A stretch of 64,000 bases of DNA from a virus. Location: IMG/VR virus record IMGVR_UViG_3300028571_002266, positions 104,479 through 168,478 of that record. One strand, written 5' to 3'. Both the position numbers and the translations under genes were made by a program. The stretch's first letter is position 1. Each line of letters begins with the position of its first letter. Under the pieces are notes generated by a model. That model ran no database searches, had not been told where the DNA came from, and saw only the letters and a program-made list of their open reading frames with translations. Below are positions 1 to 7,404 of the stretch, piece by piece.

Positions 1-2
1 AT

Positions 3-587
3 TGTAGGTTTTGGCATAATGGTATAAGCGACCACATGAAGGTCAAGAAAGAATTTTATATTGATTTGGTTAATTTCTTGTCCAATAAGGATGTTACTTG
101 TGTTTTGTGGCAAAATGCATTTTCTTATGATCTTGCTGATTCTCTTGAAGAAAAGTGTGTGTTTTTGAGAGAGCAGGACGTAACAAAGGCTTTGGCAGCG
201 ATGCGTGCTTGTGGTTGTGTTCTTGACACGTTCAATGGTTTGTCGAGGTTGTCTTTGCTGGCAAGAACTCCCTTTTTGTCTATTGATGAAAGGTCGAGGT
301 TTTCAGGAACGAAGGAATTCGAGATTGATCATTTGAGTGGCAATCAAATTCCGTATCAGTATATTTTTTCATTTTCTACTATCATAACTGATGGCGATGC
401 TGGTTTGTGGAAGAGTGATATTTTTCCAAGTATTTATCGAAAGCTTGAGGAATTTTTACCTAGCCTAAACCGTGATGAATGGCCTTCTACTGCGGAGAGT
501 ATTGAAAATTTACCTTATGAAGATTTTGTGCAACCGCAGAAAAAAAAGAAACTTGGCACAAGATTTATCAAGGTAGCAAAAGAATAA
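3..587 (+). CDS. C-terminal part of a possible glycosyltransferase, cut by the window edge
   Basis: The frame has no stop between base 3 and its first ATG at 36. The residues before that ATG (CRFWHNGISDH) look like protein, so the gene probably starts left of the window and only its C-terminal 194 residues are here. A stretch with GLSRLSLLARTPFLSIDERSR followed by an acidic patch and IFSFST resembles the nucleotide-sugar half of GT-B glycosyltransferases, but I see no diagnostic catalytic motif. The C-terminus is basic (QKKKKLGTRF). bS21 follows 10 bases downstream in the same direction. The function is a guess; that it is coding is more certain. Confidence 0.6.
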   Translation, partial: CRFWHNGISDHMKVKKEFYIDLVNFLSNKDVTCVLWQNAFSYDLADSLEEKCVFLREQDVTKALAAMRACGCVLDTFNGLSRLSLLARTPFLSIDERSRFSGTKEFEIDHLSGNQIPYQYIFSFSTIITDGDAGLWKSDIFPSIYRKLEEFLPSLNRDEWPSTAESIENLPYEDFVQPQKKKKLGTRFIKVAKE

Positions 588-597
588 GGAATAAAGT

Positions 598-885
598 ATG
601 GCTTGTAAAGTTGAATTGCGTGATCTTCCTATGAATCCAAGTTGGTATGAAAAGGAGATTGCATTCAAAAAAATGTTTACTGCTTTCAAAAAGCAGGTTG
701 CGGAAGCTGGTATTCTGCATGATTTTAAGAAGAGAGAGTACTATGAGACTCCCGGTCAAATTCGTCGCCGTAAGAGTCGTGAGGCGGAAAATGTGCGTTT
801 GAAGGAAAAGCTGCGTGAGAATTTCCCAGAAAGACGTAAGCCGAAGAAGTCTGATAACAAGAAAACAAAAGCCAAGGGTGAATAA
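598..885 (+). CDS. rpsU: Ribosomal protein bS21 homologue
   Basis: bS21 sits on the 30S platform near the anti-Shine-Dalgarno end of 16S rRNA and helps start-site selection. Residues 22-75 of this 95-residue protein match the family pattern: FKKQVAEAGILHDFKKREYYE, then an Arg/Lys-rich helix (IRRRKSREAENVRLKEKL), then a basic tail. It is longer than bacterial bS21 (about 70 residues) because of an N-terminal extension and a Lys-rich C-terminus. An AAGGA lies before the ATG. It overlaps the next gene as TAATG and sits close to peptide deformylase, with IF-3 4 kb away. Phage-encoded bS21 is known from huge and marine phages; incorporation into host 30S subunits is inference. Confidence 0.85.
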   Translation: MACKVELRDLPMNPSWYEKEIAFKKMFTAFKKQVAEAGILHDFKKREYYETPGQIRRRKSREAENVRLKEKLRENFPERRKPKKSDNKKTKAKGE

Positions 886-1148
886 TGCCATCTAAAAAAG
901 GTACGATCATGAGCCTGAATGTTGATCCCAGCATTCAGGAAAAGATGAAGGCAGTTGCCAAGAGGCGAAACATTAGTGTTTCCAAGCTTGTTCGTGATTT
1001 GGTTGACAATAATCTTCCAGATGCTGACGAGGAAGTAGATGTTGTGATCTTTAAGATTCCAACTGCCATGAGGACAACTCCTGATTCTCTTAAGCAATGG
1101 CTGCAAAATCGTATTGATGCTGTAGTAAGGGCTTTGACAACATCATGA
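885..1148 (+). CDS. Ribbon-helix-helix DNA-binding protein
   Basis: This 87-residue protein opens with a strand-helix-helix pattern typical of the Arc/MetJ/CopG fold: TIMSLNVDPSIQEKMKAVAKRR, then NISVSKLVRDLVDNNL (residues 7-44). Such proteins bind operators as dimers through the N-terminal strand. The C-terminal half (VVIFKIPTAMR, then a helix) is not recognised and may hold a partner. Translation is coupled to both neighbours: TAATG with bS21 upstream and ATGA with peptide deformylase downstream. It could autoregulate this translation-gene operon or be the DNA-binding half of an antitoxin, but no toxin is adjacent. GC content (about 48% in a 60-base sample) is above most neighbours. Confidence 0.75.
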   Translation: MPSKKGTIMSLNVDPSIQEKMKAVAKRRNISVSKLVRDLVDNNLPDADEEVDVVIFKIPTAMRTTPDSLKQWLQNRIDAVVRALTTS

Positions 1149-1639
1149 AATTCAAAGAACCTCTGAAAATTGTTCCAGTTGCTGATATCCCTAAGGCAAA
1201 AGATGTTCCTCTTGAAAGCCTTATGGATATATTCCGTCTTTGCACAAAGATGGAAAAAATTTGCGATGAAAATGATGGAATAGGTTTATCAGCAGTTCAA
1301 GTTGGAGTTCCATGGAATCTTTTCATTGTTAAGCGCAATCGTCATTTTGAATATTATGTCAATTGCGAGTATACAGGCCATGGAGACAAGATAAAGTCAG
1401 TTGAGGGCTGCTTGTCTCTTAGGAATGAGGATGGCACTTTTAGAAGGTTTGAGGTTGAGAGATTTTCTAAGACACGAATAAAAGGCAAGCAACTTGTTGT
1501 TTCAGGGATGCCTTCTCTTGTTTTGAATGATGTTGATCGTGAAGAGATTAATCTTTTCAGTATTGTTTTTCAGCATGAATGCGATCACAGTCGAGATGTA
1601 CTCGTTTCGCAAATAGGTCGTGAGGTGGAATTGGCCTAA
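1145..1639 (+). CDS. def: Peptide deformylase
   Basis: The enzyme removes the formyl group from N-terminal methionine of nascent proteins and needs a bound metal. All three family motifs are present in its 164 residues: GIGLSAVQ at 45-52, EGCLS at 87-91 (metal ligand Cys89) and QHECDH at 143-148 (ligands His144 and His148, catalytic Glu145). The length matches bacterial enzymes. The start overlaps the preceding stop as ATGA, so it is translated with the ribbon-helix-helix gene. Phages of cyanobacteria and other hosts carry this gene, where it is thought to speed maturation of phage or photosystem proteins. Here it belongs with bS21, IF-3 and the tRNA machinery. Confidence 0.93.
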   Translation: MKFKEPLKIVPVADIPKAKDVPLESLMDIFRLCTKMEKICDENDGIGLSAVQVGVPWNLFIVKRNRHFEYYVNCEYTGHGDKIKSVEGCLSLRNEDGTFRRFEVERFSKTRIKGKQLVVSGMPSLVLNDVDREEINLFSIVFQHECDHSRDVLVSQIGREVELA

Positions 1640-1666
1640 GAAATCCGTCTTCCGTTAAAGGACGGA
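1640..1666 (+). promoter_or_regulatory. Leader stem-loop of the GAAATCCG family, copy 1
   Basis: It begins directly after the deformylase stop codon with GAAATCCGTC. TCCGTC (1644-1649) pairs with GACGGA (1661-1666) across an 11-base loop, then TAAGGG lies before the ATG at 1683. Unlike most other copies I see no convincing promoter upstream, so this one may act inside a read-through transcript. Confidence 0.6.
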
Positions 1667-1682
1667 GCTAAGGGAATGAATT

Positions 1683-1961
1683 ATGTTAAGTCTCAAACAA
1701 TTAGAAGATGTGTGTCTGAATTCAGATGCGACTTCTCAAAAATGTCGATATATTTGTCAAGATGAAGTTGACAAAAATAAGTTTTACTGCTTAAAACTTT
1801 CTGCTAAAGCTAGCAAAATAGATAATGAAATTGAAAATTATATCAAAGTAATTAGCTTAAAAGGCAGAGATCCTTCTGATGAAAATTTACCATTAGGGGA
1901 CAATTGTTCTGGTTATCCTTTTCTTAGGCATATCGAACAAGGTTACGACAAGAAAAATTAG
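1683..1961 (+). CDS. Hypothetical protein, 92 aa
   Basis: Not recognised. It is a small soluble protein with four cysteines in its first half (CLNSDATSQKCRYIC and CLKL) and a fifth near the end. It has no signal peptide or membrane segment. The start is set by AAGGG 10 bases upstream, immediately after leader stem-loop copy 1, so expression may depend on that element. Its stop overlaps the end of the convergent lipoprotein gene by four bases. Confidence 0.6.
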   Translation: MLSLKQLEDVCLNSDATSQKCRYICQDEVDKNKFYCLKLSAKASKIDNEIENYIKVISLKGRDPSDENLPLGDNCSGYPFLRHIEQGYDKKN

Positions 1962-2458
1962 AGACTTTCTAGTCTCTCTCTGATTATCTGGTAGATATCC
2001 TTTCCTTTGTTTTCTTCAACAGCAGAGGAAAGGATATTTGCTTCTAGCTCATTACTGTTAAATCTTGCTATCTCTCTTACCATTAGTTCGTTCGTCTTTT
2101 CGCTGCTTATAGCTCTGTTTCGATAGTAGAACAATAGCATTGCTATGACAACTAATGCGAAGATGAAGATTAGTGCTCCATCGCCTTGGATTATTTGAAC
2201 TCCTGTGTTTTCGTTTCGTGAAATTGCGCCGTTTATGTTGACTAGGCCGCTTTGTATTTCTTTCAGAAGACTATTTTGGGCTGATAGATCTTGCCTAGTC
2301 TTCATGAGTTCGGCCATTACCCCATTTTGGTTTGTGCGTATATCCTCTATTTTACCATTTTGATTTTGTATTTTGGGGTTGTTTCTTGGGTTGAAGTTTG
2401 CACATCCTACCAAGTTTAACAAGGTTGCGGCTGCAATAATCAACAAAAATTTGTACAT
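1958..2458 (-). CDS. Lipoprotein with C-terminal membrane anchor
   Basis: The start is placed at 2458 because GGAGG lies just upstream and the product then begins with a lipoprotein signal (MYKFLLIIAAATLLNLVGC, lipobox LVGC). A polar region follows, rich in Asn and Gln with coiled-coil character, then a hydrophobic segment (ALIFIFALVVIAMLLFYY) and a charged C-terminal helix. A lipidated N-terminus plus an inner-membrane segment could span the envelope, as phage spanins or superinfection-exclusion lipoproteins do. I see no lysis gene beside it. Function is unassigned; the envelope location is fairly sure. Confidence 0.7.
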   Translation of the reverse strand: MYKFLLIIAAATLLNLVGCANFNPRNNPKIQNQNGKIEDIRTNQNGVMAELMKTRQDLSAQNSLLKEIQSGLVNINGAISRNENTGVQIIQGDGALIFIFALVVIAMLLFYYRNRAISSEKTNELMVREIARFNSNELEANILSSAVEENKGKDIYQIIRERLESL

Positions 2459-2477
2459 ACATCCTCCACAATATGTA

Positions 2478-2537
2478 TTTACAAGTGGGGAATTTCTTTG
2501 TACACTATGCTGAGAAATCCGTTTCATGTTGACGGAT
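2478..2537 (+). promoter_or_regulatory. Sigma70-like promoter plus leader stem-loop, copy 2
   Basis: TTTACA (2478-2483), a 17-base spacer and TACACT (2501-2506) form a good promoter. Seven bases later GAAATCCGT begins; ATCCGT (2517-2522) pairs with ACGGAT (2532-2537) across a 9-base loop. The transcript would therefore start at or just before the hairpin. GGAGG and GTG follow at 2550-2564. Confidence 0.7.
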
Positions 2538-2561
2538 GATCAACCCGCTGGAGGATTTGGC

Positions 2562-2972
2562 GTGGCTCAAGGCAAGGATGTTTTTTTCTTTGGTGATGAA
2601 TTTGATGATGAAAATTCATCAAGTGAAAGCGCACAGATTGCAAATGAATTTAAGCAGAATGCTAATTCATTAGTTGTACATCATTTGTCAAATTACTTCA
2701 AGGACAAGATGTTGCACACAGGAGGAAATGTTCCTGATCAATTACTAAATAGTCATAAAAGAATATCTATGGTTTTGAACTACACTGTTTCTAATGGTGT
2801 AGATCATGCTCATGAAAGACTAGAATTTTCTGAGGGGAGAAACAATGATGATGAGAATTCAGAGCTTATCGTCACTGTTCTTCATGGAATAGCCAAAAGT
2901 GGTGTTCCGAAGGAATTTGCTGGTGGTATGCTTTGTCTGCACTTGGAATTAATAGAAGGGATAGATTTTTGA
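2562..2972 (+). CDS. Hypothetical acidic protein, 136 aa
   Basis: Not recognised. GTG at 2562 is chosen because GGAGG sits 7 bases before it. An upstream in-frame ATG at 2526 falls inside leader stem-loop copy 2, which would make the stem coding. The N-terminus is acidic (GDEFDDENSSSESAQ) and the middle has VVHHLSNYFKDK and KRISMVLNYTVSNG. No membrane segment. It has its own promoter and conserved leader, which suggests early or regulated expression. Confidence 0.6.
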   Translation: MAQGKDVFFFGDEFDDENSSSESAQIANEFKQNANSLVVHHLSNYFKDKMLHTGGNVPDQLLNSHKRISMVLNYTVSNGVDHAHERLEFSEGRNNDDENSELIVTVLHGIAKSGVPKEFAGGMLCLHLELIEGIDF

Positions 2973-3283
2973 ATCTTGATTTATTATTGTTGTCAAGGCA
3001 ATTTGAGACTGTCGAATTGCCGAAGGAAAAGAAATACCTCCTGAGATATTTTGAAAATCCAGTTCAGGAGGCTTTTCTTAAATATTTCTTTGTATTTGGT
3101 AATTATGTTAATTTTTGTGACCACACTGGTCATTTCGTGCAGAAAAAATGGTTAAAACATCTGCATGAAAAATTAAAAACAATTGAAAAAGCCCACAAAG
3201 ATGCCAGATCTAACTTTGACATGGCTGGACTTGTTGAAATTGAAAAAGGTGAATTCAAATTCAGTCGTCATCTTCCTAAATAG
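2933..3283 (+). CDS. Hypothetical protein, up to 116 aa
   Basis: Not recognised. The frame overlaps the preceding gene. The start is uncertain: TTG at 2933 gives 116 residues, and TTG at 2969, preceded by AGAAGGG, gives 104 and looks better for ribosome binding. The protein has an aromatic-rich centre (KYFFVFGNYVNFCDHTGHF) followed by a Lys-rich helix (KKWLKHLHEKLKTIEKAHKDA). No signal peptide. Its function is not visible. Confidence 0.5.
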   Translation: MSALGINRRDRFLNLDLLLLSRQFETVELPKEKKYLLRYFENPVQEAFLKYFFVFGNYVNFCDHTGHFVQKKWLKHLHEKLKTIEKAHKDARSNFDMAGLVEIEKGEFKFSRHLPK

Positions 3284-3286
3284 TGT

Positions 3287-3529
3287 ATGGCACTAATATC
3301 ATTCGGCGATTGGCGTAAAAAATTTGATGAAGCAAGCCCTACTACAAGATTAAGGGCTGGAATTGAGGCGGGTAATTATCCCATGTCTGCTGGGGTGGCT
3401 ATGTCTCGATCCACACCAAGCCCATCTTTTGTAAAGAAGGCAATTGAAGAATTAGGATCACCTGAACATCCTAAAAGGAAAAATAAGACTAAAAAGAAAC
3501 GTAGGAATTCCAAGAAAAGGGAAAAATGA
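3287..3529 (+). CDS. Small basic protein with ISFGDW N-terminus
   Basis: An 80-residue protein with a Lys/Arg tail (KRKNKTKKKRRNSKKREK). Its N-terminus (ALISFGDWRKKFDEA) resembles that of the next gene (MIFFNEWMQERFDEA) although the rest differs. Similar short aromatic/acidic N-termini mark capsid-packaged proteins in T4-like phages, so this could be a DNA-binding internal virion protein; that is inference. Its end overlaps the next start as ATGA. No domain is recognised. Confidence 0.6.
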   Translation: MALISFGDWRKKFDEASPTTRLRAGIEAGNYPMSAGVAMSRSTPSPSFVKKAIEELGSPEHPKRKNKTKKKRRNSKKREK

Positions 3530-3924
3530 TTTTTTTCAATGAATGGATGCAGGAAAGATTCGATGAGGCTAAAAAGTCTCGTCGCACCCCTGTTCCTCAT
3601 TCTGATGTTGAAAAATGGATGCGTTCTTTAGAGCTTCTCAAGAAAGATCTTGAGGAATTGCAGAAAGCCAAGAAGAATGCTGCCCAAAGATTTGCTAGAG
3701 AAGCAAAAATCAAGAAGGAAAAAGAAAAGAAGGCTAAAGATGCCAAGAAGTTAAAAAAGAAAAAAGATTCAGAAATAGATAAAAAATCTGAAAAAGAACC
3801 TGAAGTTGAGAAGAAAGATAAAAAACCTGAAGTCAAAAAATATGATTCCAAGAAAAATGTTGTATCTGATAAGTTCAGACAGATTAAGAGTCAAAGGCGT
3901 AAAAATAATAAGCCTAGAGACTAA
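3526..3924 (+). CDS. Lysine-rich coiled-coil protein
   Basis: This 132-residue protein is almost a quarter to a third lysine from residue 40 on, arranged as a long charged helix with alternating K and E (VEKKDKKPEVKKYDSKK). It probably binds nucleic acid or forms a coiled coil. The N-terminus FFNEWMQERFDEA matches the neighbour's ISFGDWRKKFDEA, so the two may share a targeting signal. It is translationally coupled (ATGA) to that neighbour. A 50-base gap with a TATAAT follows. Confidence 0.6.
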   Translation: MIFFNEWMQERFDEAKKSRRTPVPHSDVEKWMRSLELLKKDLEELQKAKKNAAQRFAREAKIKKEKEKKAKDAKKLKKKKDSEIDKKSEKEPEVEKKDKKPEVKKYDSKKNVVSDKFRQIKSQRRKNNKPRD

Positions 3925-3974
3925 TTATTTTTAAGTTGGCAGTCTCCACTATAATTAAATAGCGGAGATAGATC

Positions 3975-4421
3975 ATGAGTACTGAAAATATTTGCAACGA
4001 TGATTCCTTAGATCAATCTAAGGCAAAAAATGCCAGAGATGTTCTGAAAGGCATTATTGTTTCAGAATCAAATCTTGAAACATATTTAATTGCAGTAGCT
4101 GTTCATAAAGATTCATCCAAGAATTTTATCAATAGAATAAGTTGTAAGAAGGGCATACCTCTTGATGGATATGTTTATGATGCTCAATCAGACAGTTATT
4201 TCATAGAATGCACTGATTTTTTGCATGTAGGGGTAATTCCTGTTTCTTTTGTTGCTACTGCTAAAGATTCTTATTTTTGGAAAATGAATATACCTTTGCC
4301 TGAAGCTGTCATTAAAAAGTATTTGACTGAGATCCAAAAGAAGGATTTGAAAAACTTTAAGAGTCATTTTAGCTCTCAAGATTACATGATTAATTATGTT
4401 CAAATGGTTAATCCAAACTGA
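3975..4421 (+). CDS. Hypothetical protein, 148 aa
   Basis: Not recognised. GGAGA lies before the ATG, and a TATAAT (3950-3955) upstream could be its promoter, though the -35 region is weak. The sequence is mixed alpha/beta with no membrane segment: a Ser/Thr-poor N-terminal helix, GIPLDGYVYDAQSDSYFIEC in the middle and a helical C-terminus (KYLTEIQKKDLKNF). Nothing around it fixes a role. Confidence 0.55.
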   Translation: MSTENICNDDSLDQSKAKNARDVLKGIIVSESNLETYLIAVAVHKDSSKNFINRISCKKGIPLDGYVYDAQSDSYFIECTDFLHVGVIPVSFVATAKDSYFWKMNIPLPEAVIKKYLTEIQKKDLKNFKSHFSSQDYMINYVQMVNPN

Positions 4422-4448
4422 ATTCATGTTTTTCTGGTTCTTCTGCCA

Positions 4449-4454
4449 TAAATA
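4449..4454 (+). promoter_or_regulatory. TAAATA box 5 bases before ATG
   Basis: TAAATA is followed by five bases and the ATG at 4460, with no Shine-Dalgarno. This matches the T4 late promoter (TATAAATA) in sequence. Transcription would begin about at the start codon. Confidence 0.5.
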
Positions 4455-4459
4455 ATTTC

Positions 4460-5287
4460 ATGGCATGCTCATCTACTGGAATAGGCTGTACTACTACAAC
4501 TGCAAAAAGTTGTCCTGACGAATATGGATGCGTTAGCGGCGTATGTGCCGATTTCATCATTCGTAGGCATGATACTAAACCATCTTTCAAGGTTAAGATC
4601 GAAGATTGCGATGGACCTCTTGATCTTACAGATCTTGTTCTTGAGGCCACAATGTGGGCCAAGGGGAAGCTTAAGGTTTCTCTTGATCAGAATGATTCAG
4701 TTATTGGTTTGGCTGATAATATTGGCTTTAATCAAGTAATGCAGGGCGATGTGATTATCATGGATCAGGCTAGATTGCCTGAGAAGATGCTTGTTGTTGG
4801 ATTTGATGAAGTAAATCGCCTCATTCGTGTCCAGAGAGGTTATCATGGAACCCCAGTGCAAAACTGGAGACGTGGCACAGGATTGAAAATCATTAAGTTT
4901 TCTAACGCAACTGCTACAACTGAAATGTTGTATCAGGACATCATTAACATTGATGGAACAACGACTAAGGATGTTTTAGTCGATAGTTTTTTAATTTATG
5001 ATTGGCAGAGTGAAGACACATGTCTTCCGGGTTGTTATTATTTGGAATTTAAGCTTTTGAAAATGGTGGTTTCTTTTGCTCTTGCTTATGATTCTTCTGT
5101 CCCAAGCAATCAAATTCCTAGTAATCTTTTGCCTGATGGAGTTATTCCGAGTTTTACTGATCCAAGTTTTATACCTTCCGATTTTGGTTGTTCTATGAAT
5201 CCACTTGTTGAATGGATAAGAAGGTTTCCTATTGATAAAGAAGGCTTTATAATTAAAATAACGAATACTTTTACGGCTGATGATTGA
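4460..5287 (+). CDS. Probable virion protein with baseplate-type N-terminal domain
   Basis: The 275-residue product begins with a Cys-rich segment (CSSTGIGC, CPDEYGCVSGVC), then RRHDTKPSFKVKIEDCDGPLDLTDL. That pattern, a disordered lead into a beta sandwich with the phrase DGxPxDLTD, is common in phage baseplate and fibre-attachment proteins (BppU-like N-terminal domains). A second part has RVQRGYHGTPVQNW and a C-terminal loop region rich in Pro and Ser. There is no Shine-Dalgarno; a TAAATA box lies 5 bases before ATG, as expected for a late gene. The exact virion position is unknown. Confidence 0.6.
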   Translation: MACSSTGIGCTTTTAKSCPDEYGCVSGVCADFIIRRHDTKPSFKVKIEDCDGPLDLTDLVLEATMWAKGKLKVSLDQNDSVIGLADNIGFNQVMQGDVIIMDQARLPEKMLVVGFDEVNRLIRVQRGYHGTPVQNWRRGTGLKIIKFSNATATTEMLYQDIINIDGTTTKDVLVDSFLIYDWQSEDTCLPGCYYLEFKLLKMVVSFALAYDSSVPSNQIPSNLLPDGVIPSFTDPSFIPSDFGCSMNPLVEWIRRFPIDKEGFIIKITNTFTADD

Positions 5288-5312
5288 CATCATAGAATTT
5301 AAGTCGTATTTT
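5284..5312 (+). promoter_or_regulatory. Sigma70-like promoter for IF-3
   Basis: TTGACA (5284-5289), 17 bases, then TATTTT (5307-5312). The first base of the transcript would be near 5319, about 11 bases before the chosen ATG at 5330, leaving room for the AGGG just upstream of it. Confidence 0.6.
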
Positions 5313-5329
5313 TGTATAGGGTCTTTTTT

Positions 5330-5899
5330 ATGTTGGAGCATGGATTTCACAAGATGCAGCAAAACAAATTTCCTAGAGAGCGAAGCGAAGATCAAAACAG
5401 AGTTAACTGGCAGATAAGAGTGCCACAAGTTAGGGTTGTTCGTGAAGAAGAGCAACTTGGCATTATGGCTACTGATGAGGCAAGAAAACTTGCCATGGAC
5501 AATGGTCTTGATCTAGTAGAGATCGCTCCTACTGCGAAGCCTCCTGTTTGTAGGATTATGGATTATGGTCGTTATAAATACGAACTGAAAATCAAGAAAA
5601 AAGAAGCTGCAAAGAAGCAGCGTGAGTCACAAGTCCAGATAAAGGAAATTAGACTTCGTCCTGCTATTCAAGATCATGATATTGAAACAAAAATTAATCA
5701 GGCGAAGAATTTTCTTGAAGAAGGTTGTAAGGTTCAATTTTACCTTCAATTCAAGGGTTACCGTGAATTGAATCATAAAGAGCAGGGTTTCGCTGTTATG
5801 AAAAAAATTGTTGAAACAATGGAGCAATTTGGAGTCGTAGAGAAAAGACCTGCGATGGAAGGCAATCGAATTACATGCTTTTTTACTCCCAAAGTATAG
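5330..5899 (+). CDS. infC: Translation initiation factor IF-3
   Basis: IF-3 binds the 30S subunit, keeps subunits apart and checks initiator tRNA pairing. The 189-residue product covers both domains. The N-domain has NRVNWQIRVPQVRVV, EQLGIMATDEA and DLVEIAPTAKPPVCRIMDYGRYKYE (residues 24-85). A Lys-rich linker follows, then the C-domain with IKEIRLRPAIQDHDIETKINQAKNFLEEG and FKGYRE. All are classical IF-3 signatures. I chose ATG 5330, after AGGG; ATG 5354 is possible. A TTGACA promoter lies directly upstream. Together with bS21 this gives the phage two 30S-binding factors that influence start-codon choice. Confidence 0.95.
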   Translation: MLEHGFHKMQQNKFPRERSEDQNRVNWQIRVPQVRVVREEEQLGIMATDEARKLAMDNGLDLVEIAPTAKPPVCRIMDYGRYKYELKIKKKEAAKKQRESQVQIKEIRLRPAIQDHDIETKINQAKNFLEEGCKVQFYLQFKGYRELNHKEQGFAVMKKIVETMEQFGVVEKRPAMEGNRITCFFTPKV

Positions 5900-5910
5900 T
5901 GGGAAACATC

Positions 5911-7119
5911 ATGATTGATAATGTTTTGGCCAAAAAGGTCAACGATGTTCAGAATGAATTCAATCGTCGATTATATCATCATGTTCAACTAAGAGATAAT
6001 TCATCAGGTCCTCCTCTTTTTTTTAGAATGATTCATGATTCCAATCAGGATCTTCTTGAATTTGCATTTGGTCATTTTGGTAAGAATCTTGGTGATTTGA
6101 CTCATGTCCTAGACATGACTCATCCAGACCTTGTAACCATATTTGATGGTAGTTTTTCAGACGAGCATATTTTTTCAAAGCAATGTATAGAATTTTTGGC
6201 GATGGCACAATATGCTAAAAACAATGGAATGAGTCATATTTTCCCGTTATTGGGAAATCTTTTGATCAAAGAATCATTAGATAAAACTATTGTCAAAAAG
6301 ATTGATGGTGCAAATTACAATAAATCTTATGTTCGTCTTATTCTCGATTCAGAAGAGAGAGATGCAATAAGATTTTGCAAGAAAATGCAAGTTATTGATC
6401 TTCAGGCCTTTTATAAAAAAGGCGAAGAATCATGGAATGCACAGCCAGATTCTTTTAAGCAATTTATCAGATATGATTCTGCATATATGCGTGAATTAAA
6501 GCAAGCTGAAAAGAAAATGAAGAGATATGAGGATTTGGGTTGTCAAAGTCTTGCTTCTGAAATTTCTAAGAGTATTGAAGTTTTCCGTGAAAACATGGAA
6601 CAGGCATATTATGGATTCAATCGCATTACAATGACTAATGCTGCTATTATTTTAGCAAAATCAATGTCTTACAACTATAGTCCTTCCTGCCAGATTTCTG
6701 CTGGTGGGCATATAATGAAAATTGAAGCTCAGGTTACAATAAATCGTTCATTCTTCAAAGATATTTATTTTGATTCTTCCCTTGTAGTTGACGCAACTTA
6801 TCATTATGAGCCAAAAGTATATCCTTTCCATGAACTTAAAGATGTGGCTTCGGATGAAGTTCTCCAAACGATAAAAATGCTTGAAAACTTCCCAGAAGCA
6901 AACAATAAACCAATATTCGATCATTTTGGCGTTATTGTGCCTTCAATAGCTTATAGGAATAAAATGTTTAAGAATGAGAAAGGTATATTGCAGGATTATG
7001 CCGTTTTAGAAGATTGTCAAAAAGAAATGGACAAAATGTTCATCAGGAATAAATGTTTTTATCCGATAATTGTTGGCGAGAAAGATGGAAAATGCTTTTT
7101 TATATGTTATTGGACTTGA
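5911..7119 (+). CDS. Hypothetical protein, 402 aa
   Basis: Not recognised. ATG 5911 is preferred over earlier in-frame codons that overlap IF-3, because GTGGGAA lies just upstream. The protein is soluble and mixed alpha/beta. It has a helical centre with KQAEKKMKRYEDLGCQSLASE and a C-terminal half with VDATYHYEPKVYPFHELKDV and HFGVIVPSIAYRNKMF. It ends with IIVGEKDGKCFFICYWT. It is read with IF-3 and the following small gene. The length and lack of repeats suggest an enzyme or morphogenesis factor, but nothing specific can be claimed. Confidence 0.65.
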   Translation: MIDNVLAKKVNDVQNEFNRRLYHHVQLRDNSSGPPLFFRMIHDSNQDLLEFAFGHFGKNLGDLTHVLDMTHPDLVTIFDGSFSDEHIFSKQCIEFLAMAQYAKNNGMSHIFPLLGNLLIKESLDKTIVKKIDGANYNKSYVRLILDSEERDAIRFCKKMQVIDLQAFYKKGEESWNAQPDSFKQFIRYDSAYMRELKQAEKKMKRYEDLGCQSLASEISKSIEVFRENMEQAYYGFNRITMTNAAIILAKSMSYNYSPSCQISAGGHIMKIEAQVTINRSFFKDIYFDSSLVVDATYHYEPKVYPFHELKDVASDEVLQTIKMLENFPEANNKPIFDHFGVIVPSIAYRNKMFKNEKGILQDYAVLEDCQKEMDKMFIRNKCFYPIIVGEKDGKCFFICYWT

Positions 7120-7128
7120 GGTTGCGTA

Positions 7129-7380
7129 ATGATTTATAATTTAACGAAGGAAGAACTTCTGGAATTTGCACATGTGATTTACGAGCAATCTGTGAATGGT
7201 TATTTAGATCTGAAAGAAAGTACTTGTCACAAGTTGCTAGTAAATTTTTTAGCAAACAAAAAAACTTCTATTCCAGATACTAATGTAAACATGAGTACTA
7301 ATTTTGTGGATACAAATCAGATTTTTAATTCTGATGTTTTCACGGTAACAGAAAGTTTCATCATCAGTCAAACTCAATGA
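7129..7380 (+). CDS. Hypothetical protein, 83 aa
   Basis: Not recognised. A helical N-terminal half (TKEELLEFAHVIYEQSVNGYLDL) is followed by a polar Ser/Thr/Asn-rich tail that may be disordered. It lies 9 bases after the preceding gene and 24 before the GroES-like gene. A short inverted repeat (CAAACTCAATGAGTTTG) covers its stop codon. Confidence 0.5.
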   Translation: MIYNLTKEELLEFAHVIYEQSVNGYLDLKESTCHKLLVNFLANKKTSIPDTNVNMSTNFVDTNQIFNSDVFTVTESFIISQTQ

Positions 7381-7404
7381 GTTTGTAAATTTACGGGGAT
7401 AATT

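Noticed and set aside
1-36. tRNA-like sequence at the left edge
   Set aside because: The GGTATAAG stretch resembles a D loop by chance; no stems can be drawn and the frame is open as protein.
568-1106. Minus-strand frames opposite bS21 and the RHH gene
   Set aside because: They are mirror frames of strongly recognised genes, have unlikely amino-acid composition and no ribosome sites.
885-1148. Toxin-antitoxin pair with the RHH protein as antitoxin
   Set aside because: The adjacent coupled genes are bS21 and peptide deformylase, neither a toxin.
2526-2561. ATG 2526 as start of the gene ending at 2972
   Set aside because: It lies inside the stem-loop leader; GTG 2562 has GGAGG at good spacing.
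3597-3851. Minus-strand frame rich in Phe and Ser
   Set aside because: It is the reverse of the Lys-rich gene at 3526; the Phe/Ser bias is explained by reversed AAG and AAA codons.
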